Origin: Stromatinia cepivora
Lineage: Eukaryota > Ascomycota > Leotiomycetes > Helotiales > Sclerotiniaceae
NCBI GenBank assembly: GCA_014898415.1
Contig: RCTD01000002.1
Location: forward strand, 3,038,001 to 3,102,000
DNA: 64,000 nt
Direction: 5' to 3'
This document shows positions 13,700-24,564 of this stretch, piece after piece (positions within the stretch are counted from its first letter, which is position 1; every line of letters starts with the position of its first letter). Under the pieces are notes generated by a model that saw only the letters and a program-made list of their open reading frames with translations, was not told the DNA's origin and made no database searches. The translations under genes were made by a program, and so were the position numbers.

Positions 13700-15493
13700 A
13701 TGAGCGATGATGAGGATTTTCAGGTCGAAGGACCGGAACTAGCAGAAGATGATCCCATGAGAGCTTTCCTACCTACGTCTTTTGGTAAAAAATCAAAGGA
13801 AGCAGATGTAGCCGCCCAAATCAATAGAACAAAACGACCAGCAGAAGGAAAGGCCGATGCACAAATAGTGGCCAAAGAAGTTGGACAACAGAAGCTGGTG
13901 CCCGAGCCAGCATCTAAGGATTGGGGCTCTGATGAAGATGATGGGGATTCAGATAGCGACGGGGGTTCTGAGGACGATGATGAATTTCCAACTTCTCACG
14001 AATTGGTACTCAAGACGCATGATCGAGCAGTTACGGCTACGACACTTGATCCTTCTGGTTCAAGATTGATAACTGGTTCCAACGATTGTACCCTCAAGTT
14101 TCACGATTTCGCTTCTATGACACCTACTACTCTCCGATCATTCAAAAGCGTGGACCCAAATTATTCGAAGACATCAGCAAACTCCGAAACCCATCCTATA
14201 AACCATGTTGAGTTCAATCCACATGCCGGAGGAACATTTCTCTGTATATCCGCTCACCCGCAAGCGAAATTAATGAATAGAGATGGGGATGTTATCGGGG
14301 AGTTCGTGAAAGGAGATATGTATCTGAGAGATATGAATAATACGAAAGGGCACATTTCGGAAATTACCACAGGCACATGGAGTCCGATTGACAAGAATAT
14401 TTGCGTCACAGCCGGCACGGATAGCACTCTACGAATTTGGGATGTAAATGTTAGGAGATGTCAGAAAGAGGTAATCGTCCATAAATCCAAAGCATCAGGG
14501 TCAGCAGGAAGGACAAGAATGACAGCAGTGGTTTGGGGAAGCCCCGCCCAAGGAGGAAACAATCTACTCGTGTCTGCAGCGCTGGACGGAAGTTTAGTGA
14601 TGTGGAGTGGTAATGGACCTTATGCAAGACCAACAGCTGAGATTAGGGACGCCCATATACCGGATACTTGGACCGGTGGGATTGATATTAGTCCTGATGG
14701 ACGAATGATTGTTACACGAGGTGGTGACAATCTAATCAAGCTTTGGGATACTCGAAAGTTCAAAACTCCTATTGTGACGGTTTCACATCCCTCAACATCA
14801 GATGTCTATTCCGTTACTAACATCAAATATTCACCTAACGGCTCTAATATCATTACTGGCTCCGCATCAGGTCATCTCCATATTCTGAATTCGGGCAATC
14901 TCAAACCGGAACTCGTTACTCCTGTGACTGCTGGCTCTCCTCTCATCACGGTCCAGTGGCATTCAAAACTCAACCAAATTGTTACTGGCTCTGCCAATTC
15001 CGAAGTTCATGTTCTTTACAACCCGAACTCATCAGTCCGAGGTGCCGTTGACGTAATGTCTCGTGCACCCAAGAAGCGCCATGTTGATGATGACCCCAAT
15101 TTTACAACAGATCAATCTACGGGTATGTCAGGGGACAGCATCGTCACTCCAGGAGGTCTTATGTCCAACACATCAGCTACATCCTTCGCTGCAAGACATC
15201 CTACCATTGGCTTGACTGCGTCCGGTCGTTCTCGAGATCCACGTCGACCTAATTTACCACTTGTCACACCTTTTGCGAAAAGTCAGCCAGATGAGAAGCA
15301 TATTAATGAAAGTATCACACTGAGTAGTATGCGTGATGAGGATCCTAGAGAAGCATTATTGAAATATGCCGAGCTTGCTAAGAACGATCCACTATTTACG
15401 AATGCCTGGAAAGATACTCAACCTACAACTCAATATGCTGAATTAAGCGATGACGAAGATGAAGGGCCAGACAAGAAAAAAGTGAAGAGATAA
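13700..15493 (+). CDS. WD40-repeat protein, WDR70-like
   Basis: Intact intronless gene of 597 codons. The acidic N-terminus (MSDDEDFQVEGPE, then DPMRAFLPTSFGKK) leads into a WD40 propeller at about residues 100-450, with blades such as DRAVTATTLDPSGSRLITGS, ICVTAGTDSTLRIWDV and MIVTRGGDNLIKLWDTR. The C-terminal block DPREALLKYAELAKNDP followed by TQPTTQYAELSDDEDE matches what I remember of metazoan and fission-yeast WDR70. In those organisms WDR70 is nuclear and works with the CUL4-DDB1 ubiquitin ligase in histone H2B ubiquitination and DNA repair. The basic KKKVKR end could be a nuclear signal. Orthology rests on motif order and matching ends. Confidence 0.9.
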   Translation: MSDDEDFQVEGPELAEDDPMRAFLPTSFGKKSKEADVAAQINRTKRPAEGKADAQIVAKEVGQQKLVPEPASKDWGSDEDDGDSDSDGGSEDDDEFPTSHELVLKTHDRAVTATTLDPSGSRLITGSNDCTLKFHDFASMTPTTLRSFKSVDPNYSKTSANSETHPINHVEFNPHAGGTFLCISAHPQAKLMNRDGDVIGEFVKGDMYLRDMNNTKGHISEITTGTWSPIDKNICVTAGTDSTLRIWDVNVRRCQKEVIVHKSKASGSAGRTRMTAVVWGSPAQGGNNLLVSAALDGSLVMWSGNGPYARPTAEIRDAHIPDTWTGGIDISPDGRMIVTRGGDNLIKLWDTRKFKTPIVTVSHPSTSDVYSVTNIKYSPNGSNIITGSASGHLHILNSGNLKPELVTPVTAGSPLITVQWHSKLNQIVTGSANSEVHVLYNPNSSVRGAVDVMSRAPKKRHVDDDPNFTTDQSTGMSGDSIVTPGGLMSNTSATSFAARHPTIGLTASGRSRDPRRPNLPLVTPFAKSQPDEKHINESITLSSMRDEDPREALLKYAELAKNDPLFTNAWKDTQPTTQYAELSDDEDEGPDKKKVKR

Positions 15494-16470
15494 ATAGATT
15501 TCAATGATGGGAGATACCCGCATTACATGTATGATTTCAGGACCACATCGAAGTTCGAGACAAGTCTTTGTGGAAAGGTCTACAGAGACCATCTAATCTA
15601 AGCAATGTTACGGCAAGTTTTAATATTATTCCTGACTCTATTAAGTAAGATACTCAAACCAGGTTCCCATCTTATAGATCCCGAACTTACGATGCTCACC
15701 TCATCTAAACAACTTCTTATCTCAGGAAACGATAATCGCAGAGTATTTAATGCTTGAAAAGAATAAACGCGGCGAAGCTCCAGATATTATCCACGCCAAT
15801 GTCTATATGAACATTTACGTGAGTGCGGTCAGTTTCCACGGATACCGCCTTAAACAGGAATGTGTTTACTAGGTCCATAGTAATCAAAAATTGCACTTTT
15901 ATATCTCCTGACTTCATCATAGATGCTCATTCTACCAGTGCTGTCGTTTTGCTATCGTCGTTAACTCATTGTAAGTGAGTTTATATTGAAGTTTTGTTCA
16001 CTGTCATACAACCTGTCTTCACTCTTCACTTCATTTTCCCCTCACTTCACTTCCAACACCCCTCCCCCATCCACCAAAGTTTTGTTGCATATCTGAAAAA
16101 AATTCAGTGTTCCAGAAACACCTAATTCAACTAGCGCCGTGGAAATATTCTGATAATTATATGGACTGGGAATATGAGAGTGTGTGGGTTTTATTCCCGG
16201 GAAGAGGTGTAGTGGAGAAATTCAGATGTGCAACAACTCCAAAATTTCCCATTTTCCATTTTCCATTTTCCATTTTCCTCCGCTTCAAAATCCACAACGA
16301 GAAACTTGAGATCATGATTCCACCCGCAGAATTTCTTCACTTTACTTTCCCAATTTGGGATTCCCGTGGAAATATTAGGTATTCACTTTTACAATAAAAT
16401 GATCTATGAACAATAGGCAGCAGACGAGTCGCTACCTACCTATGTAATAAGTCTGGCAAGTGTCATATTC
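15494..16470. other. Intergenic, 1 kb
   Basis: 3' region of the WDR70-like gene and promoter of the next gene. A 7-bp microsatellite lies at 16248-16278. No gene is supportable. Confidence 0.55.
16248..16278. repeat. (CCATTTT)n microsatellite
   Basis: About four near-perfect copies of a 7-bp pyrimidine-rich unit, some 200 bp upstream of the following gene's start. Confidence 0.85.
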
Positions 16471-18578
16471 ATGTCAGTCATATCTCTCACCTCAATAATT
16501 AAGAAACTTTTCTCGAGGTTCTCAATGAGTCAACCCGCATTTGGGTTTGGAGAATTCTCTAGAATTGCACTCCCGACTCCTTGTTTTCAGAAAAGAAGTC
16601 GCGCAACCGCAGATCCTGATCTTGTATCCAAATCCAAATTATACCCAACAACTTCTACAACAAACGGACCGAGTATGAAGAGAAGTTATCGATCCGCAAA
16701 TATGGATACTAATTCTTTACTTCGACTGCGATCTGTCGGTATGGCTGGGGAGGATACGGAGATGGGAGGTACGGTTTCTGTTGCGCAGCAGCATCAAGAG
16801 ATTCTGCATAACGATCTTCCACCATCACCTCCATCGTCATCTGGTTCAGAAGCTGATTTAGATGCTGATACGAATACTCCTCAGGACGAGTCTTCAAGTT
16901 ATTCTATATCATGTCAATCTACAGAATTATTTGCAAAGCAGCGAAACACAGAGCTCATGATGAGAAGCTCTGCGTTGGTGGAACCGAGGACCACCCAAGC
17001 TCAACGCCCATCTCAGTTCACGAAAATCTCCGCGATAGAGGAAATGAATCTTGTAGGTCTTCAACTGTCGTCACCCCCTTCGCCGCCCCCCTCGCCAATT
17101 ACAAAAGCTGGTTTGGATATGCATACAAATCTTGCTAAGAACGAGCCCTTGAATTCATCGGGTACATCTGAACATGCGAAGCTGTCTGCAATCTTGGCGA
17201 ATCTTCCAGCGTTCCCTGGGCAAATTAAGGAAATCGAAAATGCTACGGACGCTTTTATTGCTGAGAATTACTTAGATCAATCGACTCCAAGTTACTATGC
17301 GTATAAGAGTATGTGTGAAGTCTTCGAAGGAAAAGCTGAAATGCTCGAAGCTGGACATGTCAGTGGTTATATCTATTCCCTTGACTTCTGTCTCGAAAAT
17401 AACCCATTTTTACGTGTGCCAATTATGAAGGCTCTGGAAAATATGGGAAAAACTTTTGACGCGTCCAAAAAAGCTGTATGAAGCCTCTTTTCTTCCTGGT
17501 GCATCGTTTAGCTGATTTTCTTTTTGCAGCAATCTGCGCAGTCTAATGAAGTGCCCACGGAGAAAACTATGCCAGTTACAACTTCCAAGTCTCGATCTGA
17601 TCGCAAGAACACAAATGCTGCAATGGCAAGTCAAATCCGCAACCATCGTCATCCTAGGCTATACTAACTTCTTTGCAGGAGCGTGCTTTATTACCTTTTG
17701 GACCCATGGCATCCGATTACGTCAAATCGGCCAAGTCGCTCCACCGCGGAGGAACCTCATCTCTTCATACCTACGAAGATTGGCACATTCACAAGCTCTC
17801 CGTGTGCAAGATCAAACATGAAGAAGAAACTTACCCAAACGGCTTTAATCCAAATTTGATGTCTATATTCAGAAAATGCAGCAAGCAACGTCTTCGAGGC
17901 GAGAGGCACGAGAGATATAAAGAGTGGAAGGAACAGGCTAAAAAGGGGTTGACGCATGTGCATAGAAATCCCTTCTTGTTTGAAGATGTCATTAAGGAGT
18001 GTGGAGCAGAGAGTTACAAGGAGTTGGAAGGAAAGGTCGAGATGGATGATATGCGGGATGCGGCGTATTGGGAGATAACTACTCGACAAATTGAGGATAT
18101 GCATTCTAAAAAGAGCAAAAACTTCATTTTCCAGAAGAAGCCATCGCCATTGAGAAAGGAGTTGAAGAAGTCGGATGATCATTGGATACCGGAAGAAGTC
18201 ATGCCGTATATGAAATTGGACAATAGGAAAATCAGGTTTGAATCGGAGGTTATTAGAGAGAGAAAGCGTAGACAGGATATCGATGACGAGGAGGGGGAAG
18301 ATGAGCAAAGAACGTACCAAGCTCGGATGGAAGCTCGGAAGCTAGATGCTCAGAGGTTGGAAGCTTGTACTGGGGAAGCTAGGTTAAAGTTTCTAGCTAT
18401 GAAAAAAATAAGGGAGAAGGAAAAGGAACGGGAAGTTCGGAGGAAAGAAAGACAAGAGAGGAAAAATAGGGAGATGGATCTTGCGAGATGGGAAAATAGG
18501 GAGAGGTCGGATTGTTGTGTTACACAGGCTTGGATTGATATGGGTGCTGATATGGCTCGGGTTGGAAATTGGGATTGA
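16471..18578 (+). CDS. Hypothetical three-exon protein with a GC-AG intron
   Basis: Unrecognised protein. Exons 16471-17475, 17530-17625 and 17679-18578 give 666 residues. Intron 1 is GT-AG (54 bp). Intron 2 (17626-17678, 53 bp) starts GCAAGT, has a perfect TACTAAC branch point and ends TTTGCAG. Only the GC donor keeps the exons in frame, giving AAM then ERALLPFGP. An in-frame Met19 (16525) may be the real start, because the first 18 residues look like leader sequence. Exon 1 is Ser/Pro-rich to about residue 240, then has an ordered helical block (LPAFPGQIKEIENATDAF to residue 335). Exon 3 has a compact start (HTYEDWHIHKLSVCKIKHEE) and ends in a long Arg/Lys/Glu helix. No function assigned. 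Confidence 0.75.
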
Positions 18579-19241
18579 GGATAGAGTTAGGGAGAGGGAA
18601 TCTTTGATTGATAGTATGGTGGATTGGGATTGTGCCGAGGGAATATATATTGCTCTGAATGCGGAACTGGGATTTTGAGACATATGGGGTTGTTTGTATT
18701 TCGGTCTTTGCTCCACGCCATTATTTCTCAAGGTTAATACTGTTAAGCAGAAGAAATTACAAAACCATCAAGGTGTACCAGAAGGTATGCTCCTTTGGAG
18801 TTGATATGGATGCGTATGGCACCTAGACCAAACAGCAAAGCCCTCATGCAGCATCTAGAAATCTACCAATCATTCACTTTTGCCTCAACAAATAATAGGT
18901 AGCTACCTAGCTACCTAGCTACCAGCCCCTTCAATAAGTACAGTAGAGAATTTCAATACGTGATTTTTTGTACAGTAGTGTAGTGAAGACGGAAGAGCTT
19001 TTTGGTAAGCGAGAAGATGGTTCTTCATCTTTTCTCACACATCTTTGTCTGTTTTTTGATGTTGTTTGATCATATTGATATTTTCCTTGTTGTTTTTTCG
19101 GGGGGAGGGGGGGTTGGTGCATATACTAGGTAGGGGTTTATACGTATATAAGGTACTTCATACCAACGTACAAAATACAACATACGACAGATCAACATAT
19201 AACATATCAACATCATATATACAAAACGTACATCATAATAA
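18579..19241. other. Intergenic, 0.66 kb
   Basis: 3' region of the preceding gene. A short CTAG/CTACC-rich patch lies at 18898-18925 and a G-run at about 19099-19112. No gene supportable. Confidence 0.5.
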
Positions 19242-19330
19242 CTACAACATACCAATATACAACATATAACATCATACGAATATACAACATTATATATACA
19301 ACATCATACATACACCATACACCATATACC
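19141..19330. repeat. Degenerate ACAACATA-type low-complexity tract
   Basis: About 190 bp of imperfect repetition built from CATATAACAT / TACAACAT-like units, directly before the decayed coiled-coil reading frame. It partly overlaps that open frame but carries no plausible coding signal. Confidence 0.7.
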
Positions 19331-20330
19331 ATATCCAAGCAATATCACATCCAACCCTATCCTTTCCCACCCAACCAACCGCCCACCACACCCACACAAC
19401 AAAATCTCTCACTCAAACCACGAACTCAAAGAACTCAAAAAACTCCTCGCCTCCGCACAAGCACAAGCCCAAACACGCAATCTCTCCCATCGACGCCAAT
19501 CCCAAATCAAGCGGCGCCAAACCCAAAATAAAAACCTCCATTACCATATCACCGAACTCGAAGGTGAAATTGCAGACAAGAGAGCCGATAATGATGATCT
19601 GAGGCTGCGTTGTAAAGAGCTTGATTATCGGAATTGGGAAACTTTTCATGCGGGTGATGTGATTTGTGATGGGAATTATTTTCTTAGATATGAGAATGCT
19701 GTTTTTGGAGATGAGATGGCAGGATGGGTTGCTGAGAAGGAAAGACTGGTTGTTGAGAAGGAACAATTGGTTTTTGAGAAGCAGGAACTTGAGAATTCTC
19801 TGCATCAGAAGGAAACTGAGAGATTGGAGGCGAGGAAAGCTGCTAAGATGTGTGAGACGGTGAATATATCCCTTTTAAATGAGCTCAAGACGAGAGGAAA
19901 GGAATTGGAGGCTCAGAAAAAAGAGGGGAAAGTATAGAAAAAAGAATTCGTTGTATAGAAAGCAGAATGGGAAACACAGAAAAACGAATTCGAAGCACAG
20001 AAACAGGAATGGGAAATTTATGAAGATACATTGAGATCAGCGATTGCTTCTCAGGATCAACATGGTTGAGAATTACTGGCGATGTTGTTTGATTTTGATA
20101 AGGTGGATGATGCAGATTGGATGAATAAGATTGATGAGAGGATTGTTGGGATGGTAGGGGAGTCGGGGGAGGCGCTAAAGGCGATTTTTGAGAGACATCG
20201 GGGGACGAAGAGGGTTTTGGTGGGAGGGGTGGCTAGGAGAGGTGAGGAGGATGATGATGATGATGAGTATGAAGAGATTGATGGTGTGGATGGAGATGTT
20301 ATGATGGTGGATAGTGAGGAAGATCTTTAG
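19242..20330 (+). pseudogene. Decayed coiled-coil gene with three in-frame stops
   Basis: One reading frame stays coherent from about 19401 to the terminal TAG at 20328-20330, broken by TAG at 19935-19937, TAG at 19956-19958 and TGA at 20067-20069, with no frameshift. The protein would be a long Glu/Lys/Gln coiled coil (EKERLVVEKEQLVFEKQELE) ending in an acidic tail (EEDDDDDEYEEIDGVDG). No in-frame ATG exists before about 19713, so the start is lost or lies in an unseen upstream exon. Both TAGs sit in a short repeat where sister units have CAG (GTATAG against ACACAG/GCACAG). A 48-bp in-frame intron at 19932-19979 could remove both TAGs but not the TGA. Function unknown. Confidence 0.7.
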
Positions 20331-20682
20331 GGGTAGATTTGCTGAGTTTGTAAGCAATCTACGTTTTTTTTTAATATAGCATTGGGGTACCTGGTGTAGG
20401 TAGTCATGAAATTTAATCTGCTGTTCCAAATTTGTATATTGCTTTATCTTTGATTGTGTTAAGTCCGAAGTAGATGTCTCCGGAATTTCCATTGATGATA
20501 GTATACCATTGAAATCATATCACATAGTACAGCAATTGCCCTTTGTCATGCCATTTTCCAATATTTGTTGTCCACTTGAGCCGATGGTTATGAACATGAC
20601 TGCCGTGTCCAATTGGCACAATATTTGCATGAAGCCTCGAATCTTAACTGCCCTGCCCTAGTTCATCCTCAGCACCCGGGAG
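20331..20682. other. Intergenic, 0.35 kb
   Basis: Between two decayed genes. No gene, RNA or repeat that I can support. Confidence 0.5.
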
Positions 20683-21700
20683 CTATGCGATGAAAAAAAA
20701 AAAGTTCGCCAAACCTAACCTCTTCTTGCAAAATAATGATGTTAGTAGAATGATATATATGGGGTCAAGTGCACCTTTGATTTGTACACAACGCCGGTAT
20801 ATACCACCAATTCTAATGGATCTCAACATTTCATAGGCTTCAAGAAGTCTGGGAAAGAAGCCTCCTGGTTTGAGACGAAAGTGGCTAAAGTGGTCATCGA
20901 AACTCACCAAATGGACCAATGGAAGTGATGATCAACTCTTCTAGATCCAAAAGTCTGATAGGCCGAATTTTGGAATTGAAAAGTTTTGTTGCACATCTCA
21001 TTTCTGTACCGGGTGGCTTTCCACCCAATATCATAATGCTCCATCCTATATAGAAATGAGATATGCAACAAAAATTATCTGGTACACCTATCCCATGCAC
21101 AATGCCACTCTGATAGATCCACCTTTGAAGTAATAGCATCCGAGATATCGAGGACAATAGTGTAGCCTTATAAGCTAGAGCTCAGATGGTGGAAACTGAT
21201 GATCATGACGATGACTAGGTAGGTAGGTACCTAGGTATGATTAGGATTTTCAATATGGAGCAAAGGTTTCAGGCAAGATTAAGCATAGCAAAGTAACCTA
21301 GCTGTTATCCTTATAAGAGTGTTCTTTCCACTCATCAATATGATTTCTAACAATCTATTATGTCGCATCGTTCTTCTCATCCTCATCTCAATGCTTTTCA
21401 TTATCTTGACCTCCTTGGAAAAGGAAAATGTTTCAGACAACAATTACAGTTGAAACCATACTAACCGGAAAATGCTATATTACAAGTTCCATCTGCCATA
21501 CATGAGGTAGCACCACTTTCTCGCATATATAAATTCAAAAAGATCCAGCTCGACAATGTGGCGCTTAAATAGATGTTCTCGAAGGTTAAATGCCCACCAA
21601 TGAGAGAGATTGACGAGGAAGCCACAGCGTGGTCTTCAAGTACTGGTCGACGACTTGCGAGGCTGATGATACTTGGACCATTCAAAAGGTCCAATTATCT
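20683..21700 (-). pseudogene. Possible decayed F-box/LRR-like gene
   Basis: A plausible minus-strand coding remnant. The 3' part is best supported: a frame entering at about 21181 and running to 20908 joins 20864-20683 across a clean 43-bp GTGAGT...CCAG intron, giving LLDLEELIITSIGPFG then GFFPRLLEAYEMLRSI, which reads like LRR or F-box-associated sequence. Further upstream (21700-21470) the coherent text changes frame: SIISLASRRPVLEDHAV in one frame, then FNLREHLFKRHIVELDLFEF in another, closed by a stop. No start codon and no single frame unites the pieces. The class assignment is from general resemblance only. It could also be a live gene with introns I have not solved. Confidence 0.35.
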
Positions 21701-22196
21701 AGGCTATGCATAAGTGGCGTTTCAAGAATTTCGGTACTCTGTAAGGTACAATTAAACTAAGCAAGATCCATATCTGCGTTGTGCAAACATGTCTTGAAAG
21801 TTGAGCAAGTAAAACATGATTCTTTTGCACAACGCAATAAATGATACGTGCCATTTGAAGTGAGGTTAGAAAGAAAAACTTAGCTCCGTTTGTCGTTTTG
21901 CTGTCAATCACGTGGGGTGTATTATGGCTATTGGTCAAAGCGCCAAGCGCCAAAAACTGTTGACCCCTCGTAACCAGCCTCCTCAAAAATGGATATTCTT
22001 ACATTGTTACATTGTTACATATGCAAGAGGTGAATCATTGGGTCATAATGTTGCACTCGAACTTCACTGCCACGTCTTTGCTCAATCAGTCCCAAGACTA
22101 ACTCTTAGCTCTCCTACAGTCGTTCGTTATATTGCTAACAATTCCTTCCCCCGAATTAACATCCCAACAGGACTCGAATATCCATACTTCTCCACA
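21701..22196. other. Upstream region of the T5orf172 gene
   Basis: About 500 bp. The frame of the downstream gene is open back to 21912, but the translated text there lacks family character, so I treat it as 5' untranslated or promoter sequence. Confidence 0.5.
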
Positions 22197-23639
22197 ATGT
22201 TTCATCATACTCCCGAATCATTATTACCTCGAACTGACTCGAAAAATCCGAATTCAACATGTCGAGGTCTATCATCGAACGGAAAGCCATGTCGAAGAGG
22301 TCTCTCTAAATCACCACATAATTCACCGAGTCCGAGTCCTTCGAGAGGAGCATTGAGTCCAGATGCATTTTGCTGGCAACATAAAGATCAAGCTGGACAA
22401 GCTGCTCCACCTATTCAACCTCGACCAAATCCCCTTCGTGAACGGTCCAGCGTAGACACATTAGTGGAAAGATTGGGACTTCTCGAGGTTGACCAGAAGA
22501 AAAATAAAGGAAAACAACGTCAAACTGGAGAAGACAATCGCGGCAGACGACCCGGCTCAAATAGCGCTTTGAGAAATGAGCAGCAACATGTTGAGAATCA
22601 TGGGAGACCTCAAAGGCAGCAGCAGGAACAAGAATGGCAACAAGCACAAGCACATCAATTACAAGAACCAGGGAGACAAGAACATCATGATGATCCGTCT
22701 GCCACAAATGGTGGTCGGGCGAGACGCAAAAGAAGCAATCTGGAATTGTTATGTTGTGGTGAATCAGATGATTCAGATGCACCAAGACCACAACAAAATA
22801 CACATGAAGGGCCTTCTTCCTCCCATGTACCCAGTTCTCACACGTCAGATCACCTCGATGTCCCCTCTCATTCAACTCGACCTTCTTCGAGGCCGAACAC
22901 ATCTTCATCAAGGCCTTCAACCTCCAAGCAACCTGAAATGCTTCAGCGTCCTACTATGGGTCGGGATCCATCTTCAAGAACGGGAGAGTTCCTAGCCCAT
23001 ATACCTTCATCAGCAAGCCCACAGACAACAGCTGCATTACTAGCAGAATTAGCAAAACCAATCTCCGATGCTGATCTTCCCGGATTTATATATATGTTTT
23101 GGTTGACCGATGAAGGATTACCTACGGGACCTTCCGATGAAGCTGCTGGTTCTCTTTTAACACCAACGACAAGGTCCGGTTCTGGCCATCGACGTACTTC
23201 TGATGTCCTTGAATCCTTTACTTCTGCTCCACCAGACAAAAAGCAAAAAACAATGCTTCTCAAGATTGGTAGAGCCGAAAACGTTTTTGCGAGAATGCAA
23301 CAGTGGAAAAAGCAATGTGGTTACAACCTTGCATTAATCCGATACTACCCTTACCATGATTCTTCAAAACAACCATCGAGAAAACCTAGCGAAAATGACG
23401 GTCCTAAGAAGGTTCCAAATGTACACAAGGTGGAAAGATTAATTCACATTGAATTAATGGCCAAAAGAGTAAATTGTGGAAAATGCAAAGCATGCGGGAA
23501 AGAGCATAGAGAATGGTTTGAAATAGATGCAAATAGAGATGGAGTTACGATGGTGGATGAGGTTATTAAACGATGGGTAGACTGGGCGGAGAAGGATGAG
23601 GCGTCTAGACATGGACACAGACAGAGCACAAACTGCTAG
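22197..23639 (+). CDS. T5orf172/DUF1766 (GIY-YIG-like) domain protein
   Basis: Single-exon gene of 480 residues from the ATG at 22197. The frame is open to 21912, but the extra 95 residues look non-coding and CCACAATGT is a reasonable start context. The N-terminus has the Cys/His block typical of fungal members (CRGLSSNGKPCRRGL ... FCWQHKDQ). About 200 low-complexity Gln/Ser/Pro/His residues follow. The conserved T5orf172 domain runs from about residue 295 (LPGFIYMFWLTDEG) through LLKIGRAENVFARMQQWKKQ to VERLIHIELMAKRVNCGKC and HREWFEID. The fold is related to GIY-YIG nucleases; whether it cuts DNA is unknown. It is intact although its neighbours on both sides are decaying or unusual. Confidence 0.85.
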   Translation: MFHHTPESLLPRTDSKNPNSTCRGLSSNGKPCRRGLSKSPHNSPSPSPSRGALSPDAFCWQHKDQAGQAAPPIQPRPNPLRERSSVDTLVERLGLLEVDQKKNKGKQRQTGEDNRGRRPGSNSALRNEQQHVENHGRPQRQQQEQEWQQAQAHQLQEPGRQEHHDDPSATNGGRARRKRSNLELLCCGESDDSDAPRPQQNTHEGPSSSHVPSSHTSDHLDVPSHSTRPSSRPNTSSSRPSTSKQPEMLQRPTMGRDPSSRTGEFLAHIPSSASPQTTAALLAELAKPISDADLPGFIYMFWLTDEGLPTGPSDEAAGSLLTPTTRSGSGHRRTSDVLESFTSAPPDKKQKTMLLKIGRAENVFARMQQWKKQCGYNLALIRYYPYHDSSKQPSRKPSENDGPKKVPNVHKVERLIHIELMAKRVNCGKCKACGKEHREWFEIDANRDGVTMVDEVIKRWVDWAEKDEASRHGHRQSTNC

Positions 23640-24564
23640 AGTAATACGGTATTATTATAATAATCAATTCTCATTACATTCTTTACCGAGCTTCTCGAAC
23701 GCTCATTCATATGACCATCCCATAAATGCTCTATTTTAGTTTAGGTATCCAAAAGTTTCACATTCAAGACGGATGGGTTGCATTGAAGGCCAGTTGCCGA
23801 TTTCTGTCTTGCTGTCTATTCATGCGCTAGTATTTTTACTGTTGGTGGCTTAGGATTAACTCCTAAGCTTCATCATTTGGTTAAAGTGTGGAAGTTTATT
23901 GGTTGCATTGGGATCGACTCCTCCCTATAGCTGGTGCCAATGGCGCTTCTATTCTGGAGCAAAAGCTATCAGATGATAATCTTGGAAACTCCTAACTCCA
24001 GAGACTTCGATGATAATCGCGAAGTTTCTAAAGACGAGAGTGTCCCGAGTGGCTATTCGTCCAGACATTTTCGGTGGTAGAAATCAATGTGAATCAGTGT
24101 GGTAGTAAGGAAGATTATCGTTTGTTTGCTATACCTACATATGATCTCTTGTGAATATATCATATATCATATGTGGTGATTCAAATGATTTATTTTTTGA
24201 ATGCAAGTGTTTGTTGGAAAAGTAGATGCTGAGGTTCATAATCTTTGTTTGCTGTGAGTGAAATGATTGTGAAAAGTCCACCATGTGGTAAAATGATAGT
24301 GGTCCATTGTATGAAGTTATGTATGAATCCTCGATATTTCCATCTTTTTCAATGATTTCAAAATTAACAATTATTTACTCACTCACAATGTTTGCAATGT
24401 TTATCATTAACTATAAAATGAGCTTTAAGTGAAGTATAAAAGAACACCTTTTCTCTTCTCTGATTCTTTCATATTTCCATACATTTTACGGATCAATCAA
24501 ATACCAACCCCTAGAACAAACTCAAGACTTCTCACCAGTCCCACCGTCAAATCCCAATATCAAA
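23640..24564. other. Intergenic, 0.9 kb
   Basis: Separates two plus-strand genes. Nothing coding. A TATA-like element near the right end is listed separately. Confidence 0.5.
24435..24442 (+). promoter_or_regulatory. TATA-like element
   Basis: TATAAAAG, 123 bp upstream of the ATG of the small low-complexity gene. Position and sequence suit a core promoter, but this is inference. Confidence 0.4.

Noticed and set aside
20067..20100. A 38-bp intron removing the TGA of the coiled-coil frame
   Set aside because: The GTTGAG donor is weak, there is no branch point, and the length is below that of the other introns here.
21912..22196. N-terminal extension of the T5orf172 gene
   Set aside because: Open by chance; the translated text lacks family resemblance and the ATG at 22197 gives the normal N-terminal Cys block.
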